Of a stretch of 64,000 bases of DNA, positions 60,500-64,000 are shown piece after piece. The position numbers and the translations under genes were made by a program. The notes below the pieces were generated by a model that saw only the letters and a list, made by a program, of their open reading frames with translations, ran no database searches and had not been told where the DNA came from. The first letter of the stretch is position 1, and each line of letters begins with the position of its first letter. Where the stretch lies: the NCBI RefSeq assembly GCF_000004825.1, contig NW_008805066.1, positions 1,054,001 through 1,118,000 of the forward strand, given 5' to 3'. This DNA comes from Heterostelium album PN500. Its lineage: Eukaryota; Evosea; Eumycetozoa; Acytosteliales; Acytosteliaceae.

Positions 60500-62275
60500 A
60501 TGACAATGAAGTGTTTAAATCATCAAAGATCACACAAATTCATTTGTTATCAATGTAATTGTTTGATGTGTTCAAAATGTATTACCAGTCATAGCAAAGA
60601 CCATCCTGATCATTTCGATAAATTCGAACATATCGATGACATCACAAATTCATTGAGTACATTAAAATTAGATGATATTATTGACACAACAACTATAACC
60701 AATAATCAAATTAATAATGAAATTAATAGTACTAATAGTAATAGTTTCATTTCACAAATCAACAATAAACTTAAATCAATATGGGAATCATTATTATCAT
60801 CGACATCCAGATATCAAAGACTATCAACAACAGAGAATGAAATCAAACAACACTTTGAACAATTACATCAATATCTAATCATTGAAGAACATAAACTACA
60901 AAGAGATATTATCAATGATAAACATACAATCACAAATCAAATCGATAATAATATAAATCATTTGAAATATTTAATAAATATTATCAATATATTTAATAAA
61001 TTAAATAGTAATAATAATAGTGATAATAACAGTAATGATAATAATAAAAATGATACTTGTAGTAATGAGGATACTTCATTGATATCAGACACAACAACAT
61101 TATATTCGACAACAACAATAATGGAATCAATAACAACAAGTTCATCATTACAATCTTTCATCAATCATAATAATCAAACATTGTTCAATGAACATTTTGG
61201 TGTATTTAATATTGATTCACTTCTCAAACAACATTCCTCAGATTCATCATCATTATTATTAGATATCATTCATAAATACAACAATCGATTCAATGAATCA
61301 ACAACAAACACAGACAATAATAACTTAAGATTATCATCATATAAATTATCAATCAAACAACCTGATTTCAATCAATTGAATTCAATCATTGAACAATCAA
61401 TCAAACTTGATCGAATTAAATCAACTGAATCAATAAATACAACAACAAAAACAACAAACAACAATGATAATAAACAATCTTATATTTTTATAACACACCA
61501 ATCAAAAGGAGCAACACTGATCAACACATCAAACAACAATTCAATTGAAGAATTACAGTTTAATTATCAATTTTCTTGTACATACTCCTCGATTGTTTCA
61601 ATTGGTGAATATATCTATATATTCGGTGGATCAACCAATGAAAACAAATGGATTAAAATATCAATGAAATCGAAATCAGCTGAACATATTGATGATATCG
61701 AAGGAATCAAAGGTGATAGTGATATATCAGCTTGTTATGATGGTCAAGATCATATCTATTTGGTGAATGGTTGGAATACAAAGAATAGAATTGATCGATT
61801 CAACATCAAGACAATGAAATTTGAATCATATCATCAATTACCTGTTGGATACGATAGACAAGTATCATCAATGATCTTCAAAGGTTCATTATATTCAATA
61901 TCGTGGAATAAAAATAAGATGTTTCAATTCGATTTGATAAATAGAACGATAACAGATCATCAAATTGACATTTTGCCATTCTCAGCATGTCATGATAACA
62001 ATGGAAATTTCTTCATGTTAGGTACACGATTCATCAAATACAATGTTGAAACCAAACAAACAATCAATCTCAATGCTGTTCCTCTGACAAATGCACAGTT
62101 TCCATTTGTAAAGTATCATCGAGAATCACCAACATCAAGTTATATCTATTCATTTGGTATAGATAATGATGATAATTTCAAATATTCAATTGAATCCAAC
62201 CAATGTGAACCATTCTTTAGAGATATTATTAATCACAATAGAGCGTGGTGTGCATCTACTTCAATTTCATTATGA
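60500..62275 (+). CDS. B-box / coiled-coil / beta-propeller protein, dispersed copy 7
   Basis: Intronless, 591 residues from the ATG at 60500, which aligns with the MTMKCLNHQ start of the array copies; an in-frame ATG 24 bases upstream is not supported by them. B-box (C5, H8, C16, C19, C24, C27), an HFDKFEH insertion shared with copy 2, coiled coil, Asn-rich linkers and the six-repeat propeller are all present. Blade 5 has lost about three residues in its variable loop (FMLGTRF where others have FILDxxNKRF). Patch residues again differ (ITHQSKG, FGGSTNEN, VNGWNTKN, PFS). It lies about 38 kb from the array, on the other strand, and lacks the repeat module, so it moved or was duplicated without it, or is the older source. 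Confidence 0.88.
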   Translation: MTMKCLNHQRSHKFICYQCNCLMCSKCITSHSKDHPDHFDKFEHIDDITNSLSTLKLDDIIDTTTITNNQINNEINSTNSNSFISQINNKLKSIWESLLSSTSRYQRLSTTENEIKQHFEQLHQYLIIEEHKLQRDIINDKHTITNQIDNNINHLKYLINIINIFNKLNSNNNSDNNSNDNNKNDTCSNEDTSLISDTTTLYSTTTIMESITTSSSLQSFINHNNQTLFNEHFGVFNIDSLLKQHSSDSSSLLLDIIHKYNNRFNESTTNTDNNNLRLSSYKLSIKQPDFNQLNSIIEQSIKLDRIKSTESINTTTKTTNNNDNKQSYIFITHQSKGATLINTSNNNSIEELQFNYQFSCTYSSIVSIGEYIYIFGGSTNENKWIKISMKSKSAEHIDDIEGIKGDSDISACYDGQDHIYLVNGWNTKNRIDRFNIKTMKFESYHQLPVGYDRQVSSMIFKGSLYSISWNKNKMFQFDLINRTITDHQIDILPFSACHDNNGNFFMLGTRFIKYNVETKQTINLNAVPLTNAQFPFVKYHRESPTSSYIYSFGIDNDDNFKYSIESNQCEPFFRDIINHNRAWCASTSISL

Positions 62276-63376
62276 TATTTTGACTACAATCCACAAATAA
62301 ACATATCAATTCTCATCACTCTTCAGAAAAAATTAGATAAAATAAAGATTAATGATATCTATTTTACATTCAATCTCTAATTATATAATTATACATATAT
62401 ATGTTTTATTAGTAGTTTTTTTGTACTAATTAAAAATTCAAACTTAAATTAAATAAAAGTTTAAGTGTTAATTACTTGTGATAATATATATATATATTTT
62501 ATTTCATCAATACCTTTTATTTAATATTAAATTAAAAATTATTGAAGAGATATTTTTTAGTTGACATGAGTAAATATTGTGCTAATAGCTACCTACGAAT
62601 ATTTTTTGACCTATGTAACGATCCTGGCCTACATTGGAGTCGAAAGGAAGTTGTATTAACTGAAGTCAATGTAATTTTTGATAATTTTAATGTCTTGTTT
62701 ATTAAATTTTTGTGGCAGCGAGAAGTTAATTGGAACTACAAACCAACATAGATATTGAAAAAACATTAATTCAATTTTAAATCTTCTGTTCTTTTTCAAT
62801 ATCTTTAATTAGATAATTATAATAGATCTTTATAGAAGATTATTCAATCTGTTCGAGTTGTATATAAATAAAGTGTATCTACCTTATATTGGTGTATAGA
62901 GAGTAGTACAATACCTTCTTAATAGGTTGAGATTTATCAGTAAATAGATGACAGATATGACTTTATTTAAAATTGTACAGAAGACAAATGTTAGATTTGA
63001 ATAAGTAGAACCAACCTAAGATTAGATCGTTCTCGTCGAAGAGAGGGAAGATCAGAGAATAATTGAAGGAGCTTGGTGATGTCATAAAGTCGAGGAGTAG
63101 CTACCTCTTACAGAATTGACCTTTGAAATACAAGAGTTTAACTAGACAGTAGAAAGTTGATCAGGTATGATATCTTTGATCAAACATTCGATTTCATACA
63201 CAAACAGATTAGAGAGATTGGATTAATTGTTTGGTACCTCTAAATATATCAAATGACCAGTTCTGACTCAATTATCTCATACTTATGCTGTTTGTGTTGT
63301 CATAAGTACAAAGCAAGTAAAAACAAAATAAAAACAGAAAACAAAACAACTGGTGCTGATGCTTGTTAAATCGAAT
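62276..63376. other. Spacer with decayed minus-strand coding traces
   Basis: The left 250 bases are AT-rich spacer. Between about 62560 and 63280 the minus strand shows protein-like pieces in changing frames: FNYSLIFPLFDENDLILGWF (near 62990-63060) and FVVPINFSLPQKFNKQDIKI (near 62680-62750). They look like a degraded gene, family unknown; given the neighbour they might derive from a polyketide synthase cluster, but nothing shows this. Confidence 0.4.
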
Positions 63377-64000
63377 TTATTTATCAATAAACTTTGATAT
63401 TATTTTAAATTGATCAATATTAATATTGGATTGCTGATCCAAATGAATGAGCTTTAAGATTTCATTAAACTTGTTGGTTGTGTGAGTGGTAAGATTGTGT
63501 TGTTTGATTTGGTCTTCATGAAATTGTGATTTAAAAGATACATCGAATCCGTGACAAAACAGAATACCAAGTGAGTAGAGGAAATGTAGAACTTCATCAT
63601 GTCTTTTCTTTATCGATGCAACTACGATCGCTTTTGGAAGTGTTGGTTTGATCATACTTAGGATGTTGGCATTGCCAGAGATCTCAAGGAATACATAGTC
63701 TTGGAATCTATCTTTGATGTCACGTGCAATCGATTGCAACGCTGCCTCTACCTCCACTGGTTTTCTCATGTTGTGGTAGATGTACTTGGCATCGATTGGT
63801 CGGTCATAGCGATCGCCCGACACCGTCGAGTACCACGGTATCTTGGCGGCGACCGATTCCATCTCCAATCCCGCCAGAGAATCGAGTACTTTGTGTTTAA
63901 CCAATTTCTGAGCTCGCGAATGTACAGTACCGACGATAGCCAAGAAGAAACACTCCACACCATCACGCTCAAACTCCAACATGAGTGGAGTGAATAGATG
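63377..64000 (-). CDS. 3' end of a polyketide synthase-like gene (acyltransferase part), partial
   Basis: Open on the minus strand from the window edge to the stop at 63377, about 207 codons. It matches the second half of the acyltransferase domain of dictyostelid type I polyketide synthases: FFLAIVGTVHSRAQ (position of the active-site region following the serine elbow, with the HS pair), KIPWYSTVSGDR, YIYHNMRKPVEVEAAL and VFLEISGNANIL, then SIKKRHDEVLHFLYSLGILF. After this about 50 residues follow and the frame stops, with no dehydratase, reductase or carrier domain. So either the protein ends after the acyltransferase, or the gene is truncated. The upstream part is outside the window. The first part of the domain is GC-rich, as in conserved genes. 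Confidence 0.7.
   Translation of the reverse strand, partial: HLFTPLMLEFERDGVECFFLAIVGTVHSRAQKLVKHKVLDSLAGLEMESVAAKIPWYSTVSGDRYDRPIDAKYIYHNMRKPVEVEAALQSIARDIKDRFQDYVFLEISGNANILSMIKPTLPKAIVVASIKKRHDEVLHFLYSLGILFCHGFDVSFKSQFHEDQIKQHNLTTHTTNKFNEILKLIHLDQQSNINIDQFKIISKFIDK

Noticed and set aside
1-64000. CRISPR array, bacterial operons or ribosome binding sites
   Set aside because: Introns, promoter structure and gene content are eukaryotic; the repeats have no regular spacer pattern.

Overview
The window is nuclear DNA of a dictyostelid social amoeba. Evidence: very AT-rich intergenic DNA with A/T tracts, short introns (about 60-110 bases, GTAAGT-like donors), Asn-, Gln-, Ser- and Thr-rich protein segments, and dictyostelid-type families (ComC-like EGF adhesion proteins, polyketide synthase). 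Coding sequence is moderately GC-rich in conserved genes, which suggests a species other than Dictyostelium discoideum, perhaps of the Polysphondylium/Heterostelium/Cavenderia kind; the species cannot be fixed from this alone.

Left part (1-23240): the 3' end of an unknown gene, then a tandem array of six minus-strand copies of one family: B-box zinc finger, coiled coil, six-bladed beta-propeller. Four copies are full length, one has a one-base frameshift, and one has lost the coiled coil in frame. Each copy carries upstream a decayed repeat module holding remnants of an unrecognised gene. A seventh intact copy lies far away on the plus strand (60500-62275). The propellers are nearly identical except at about twelve short patches, two per blade, where whole codons are replaced. 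Modelled on a propeller, these patches fall on one face. This is the most interesting signal in the window.

Middle (23270-40777): three minus-strand paralogues of about 1400-1500 residues, each with seven exons joined only by phase-1 introns. They encode type I surface proteins with signal peptide, Ig/E-set-like modules, an EGF-like domain, a ComC-type C-terminal ectodomain, one membrane helix and a short basic tail. Two are very recent duplicates that differ mainly in the length of a Thr/Ser stalk. A decayed plus-strand gene lies between the first and second.

Right part (41928-60072): ordinary conserved genes: TCF25/Rqc1 (ribosome quality control), a secreted GPI-anchor-like protein, a SWEET sugar transporter, prefoldin subunit 3, an SDR39U1-type epimerase, a c-type-lysozyme-like secreted protein with a Ser/Gly tail, serine racemase, the actin-related protein Arp1 (centractin) and ribosomal protein eS7. 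They alternate in convergent and divergent pairs with short spacers, except for a 3.7-kb gene-poor stretch (49216-52927). The window ends with the seventh B-box copy, decayed coding traces, and the 3' end of a minus-strand polyketide synthase-like gene.

Exon joins were worked out by hand from splice signals, frame, and agreement between paralogues or with known families. No searches were run.
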